Positions 62,638 through 64,000 of a stretch of 64,000 bases of DNA are shown piece after piece. The position numbers and the translations under genes were made by a program. The DNA lies in contig NZ_JAAOIX010000001.1 in NCBI RefSeq assembly GCF_011440395.1, positions 1,224,402 through 1,288,401 of the forward strand, given 5' to 3'. How positions within the stretch are numbered: position 1 is the first letter of the stretch; every line of letters begins with the position of its first letter. A model generated the notes under the pieces. The model saw only the letters and a program-made list of their open reading frames with translations, was not told the DNA's origin and did not search any database. Source of the stretch: Pseudomaricurvus alcaniphilus (GTDB taxonomy: Bacteria; Pseudomonadota; Gammaproteobacteria; Pseudomonadales; Cellvibrionaceae).

Positions 62638-64000
62638 TTAAAGTACGCTCCAGCCAATATTGACCCCGGCGAACACCACTAGAAGACAAACGGTCATTGA
62701 CGCAAACACGATCGCCCTGCGAAGCGAGGCGCGTGCTGCTTCCGGAGTGGGAATCATTGAAACTATCCCCAGCACTGGCAACCCCAGACTCTGACCGAGA
62801 GTACGGGGGTCCATAAACACCGGCTTAAACAGTGAAAGCAGGAAGGCCAACGCCACGCCAGCACCCAGCGCCGCCGCCAGCACCAAGGTGTTCAATAAAA
62901 GCTTGTTCGGCTCTGTTGGCTTCAGCGGTACAAAGGGCGGATCAATTACTCGGAATTTGACATCATCCGCGTTTTTTTCCACCTTTTCTGACAGTAGCGC
63001 GGATTCGCGCCGCTGCAACAGAGCACTGTGCTGCGCGCGGATAACACCGTAGTCCCGATCCAGTTGTTGCAACTCTACTTCGATCTCAGGAATATTATCC
63101 ACCGTGTCTTCCAGAGCTTTAACCCGACTCTGGTATTCCGCGACCCGCACTTTTAGTTCCGCCGCTTTCGCGTCGGTTTCCGCCAGCATAGTGCGCATAC
63201 TCTGGTACACCGGGCTGGCTCCCAGGCTGGCATAGGCTGCCGACGAATCGTCGCCTTTCAGTGCGTCATAGGCTGCCTGCTTCTCTGCCTCCAGCGCCGC
63301 TATCTTTTGTTTGATCTGCACCACCTCGGGGTGAAGTTCGGTGTAATTGATCGACAACCGATCTAGCTGTTCCTGCAGCATCTGGATACGTCGATCAATG
63401 GGCGACAGAGAAGTCGAATTACTGAACGTGCCTGAGAAAGCACCCGGCTCTTCACCTTTCAGCTGTTTGGTCAGCGCCTCGCGACGATTCTCAAGCTCAC
63501 TGAGCTCCAACTTGGCCTGCTCGAGCTGCCCCTGGGCACTCGCCAAACGATTGTAATAACCACCGGTCTCCCCTGGCAACAATCCCACATTGCGCTGTTT
63601 AAAATCCGCCAGCCTTGCTTCCGCCTCGGACATGCGCAATTCGTATTCGGCAATCTGTTGATTAATAAACGCCTGCGCACCCGTGCTATCCTTGCGGCTA
63701 TCCCCCAGCGTGCTCTCGATAAACACGGTGATCAGGGACTGCACCACGCGTTTGGCGGTATCGCGATTCTCATGTTGGAATGAAACGGAGTATAACGACG
63801 GGTTGTTGCGCTCCCCCGCCAGACGTATAGAGCGTTTAACCTTGTCCAGCAACCGCTCTTGCTCAAGCTCGGTCTTGACGGTCAAATCCAGGTCTGACAT
63901 CCGAATCAGCTTTTCAAGGTTGGGGCGGCTGAGAAAAGTTCGGCTCATCATCGCCACTCGCTGACTGACGTCCGGCTGAATGGCAAGGCCGCGCAACAAC
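62638..64000 (-). CDS. XrtA system polysaccharide chain-length determinant (5' end outside window)
   Basis: The visible 453 residues of a Wzz/GumC-like protein. A long periplasmic coiled-coil stretch (NQQIAEYELRMSEAEARLADFKQRN ... LRKLQEQLDRLSINYTELHPEVVQIKQKIAALEAEKQAAYDAL region), then DDVKFRVIDPPFVPLKPTEPNKLLLNTLVLAAALGAGVALAFLLSLF, a Pro-rich motif and two C-terminal membrane helices. It sets polymer length with the autokinase encoded 4 bp downstream. The N-terminal helix and start codon lie beyond base 64000. Confidence 0.93.
   Translation of the reverse strand, partial: LLRGLAIQPDVSQRVAMMSRTFLSRPNLEKLIRMSDLDLTVKTELEQERLLDKVKRSIRLAGERNNPSLYSVSFQHENRDTAKRVVQSLITVFIESTLGDSRKDSTGAQAFINQQIAEYELRMSEAEARLADFKQRNVGLLPGETGGYYNRLASAQGQLEQAKLELSELENRREALTKQLKGEEPGAFSGTFSNSTSLSPIDRRIQMLQEQLDRLSINYTELHPEVVQIKQKIAALEAEKQAAYDALKGDDSSAAYASLGASPVYQSMRTMLAETDAKAAELKVRVAEYQSRVKALEDTVDNIPEIEVELQQLDRDYGVIRAQHSALLQRRESALLSEKVEKNADDVKFRVIDPPFVPLKPTEPNKLLLNTLVLAAALGAGVALAFLLSLFKPVFMDPRTLGQSLGLPVLGIVSMIPTPEAARASLRRAIVFASMTVCLLVVFAGVNIGWSVL

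Overview
The window is almost entirely one very large exopolysaccharide locus of the exosortase A (XrtA/EpsH, PEP-CTERM-associated) type, abutting the start of a type II secretion operon. The gspC-gspD pair, an AlgD-like GDP-mannose dehydrogenase and the XrtA gene set point to a Gammaproteobacterium, probably an aquatic or marine one. Genus cannot be read from the sequence. Base composition is mixed: a sampled line in the left half (12481-12540) is 37/60 G+C, while lines at 45481-45540 and 52201-52260 are 19/60 and 21/60.

Layout. 1-2217: gspC and the 5' part of gspD, leftward. 2558-7398: a leftward group made of a Tat-exported CTPGFWQ protein, a PqqD-like protein, an HprK-related kinase, a nucleotidyltransferase and a large membrane protein (the HPr-rel-A type module). 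7903-9796: rightward FemAB-like gene and a transglutaminase-like gene. 9793-17293: leftward, tightly overlapping cassette with a sulfotransferase, a deacetylase, a PLP decarboxylase, an AMP-forming ligase, two hydrolases, an acyl carrier protein and an acetyltransferase. 17529-23168: two GT4 glycosyltransferases, an amidotransferase and AlgD. 23340-36785: beta-helix protein, GT4s, a second transglutaminase, an esterase-like hydrolase, two polysaccharide lyases, a GT2, and a rightward pair consisting of an ATP-grasp/tyrosine-phosphatase fusion plus a small kinase-like protein. 36760-55081: second amidotransferase, two acyltransferase-3/SGNH proteins, further glycosyltransferases, two sulfotransferases, a methyltransferase, a phosphotransferase and a Wzx flippase, much of it AT-rich. 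55092-64000: the conserved XrtA core, i.e. ligase/polymerase, exosortase A-EpsI fusion, deacetylase, WecB, outer-membrane protein, tyrosine autokinase and chain-length determinant (cut by the window edge).

How it fits together (inference): WecB and AlgD supply ManNAc and mannuronate-type precursors. The glycosyltransferases build a repeat unit, Wzx flips it, and the Wzy-like ligase with the Wzz/BY-kinase pair polymerises it. Acetyl, sulfate, amide and perhaps unusual acyl groups are added, and lyases and deacetylases trim it. The initiating sugar transferase and the outer-membrane Wza exporter are not in the window and probably lie beyond base 64000. No PEP-CTERM client protein is visible here. 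The parts most open to discovery are the HPr-rel-A module with its Tat protein, the decarboxylase/ligase/ACP cassette, and the ATP-grasp-phosphatase fusion.
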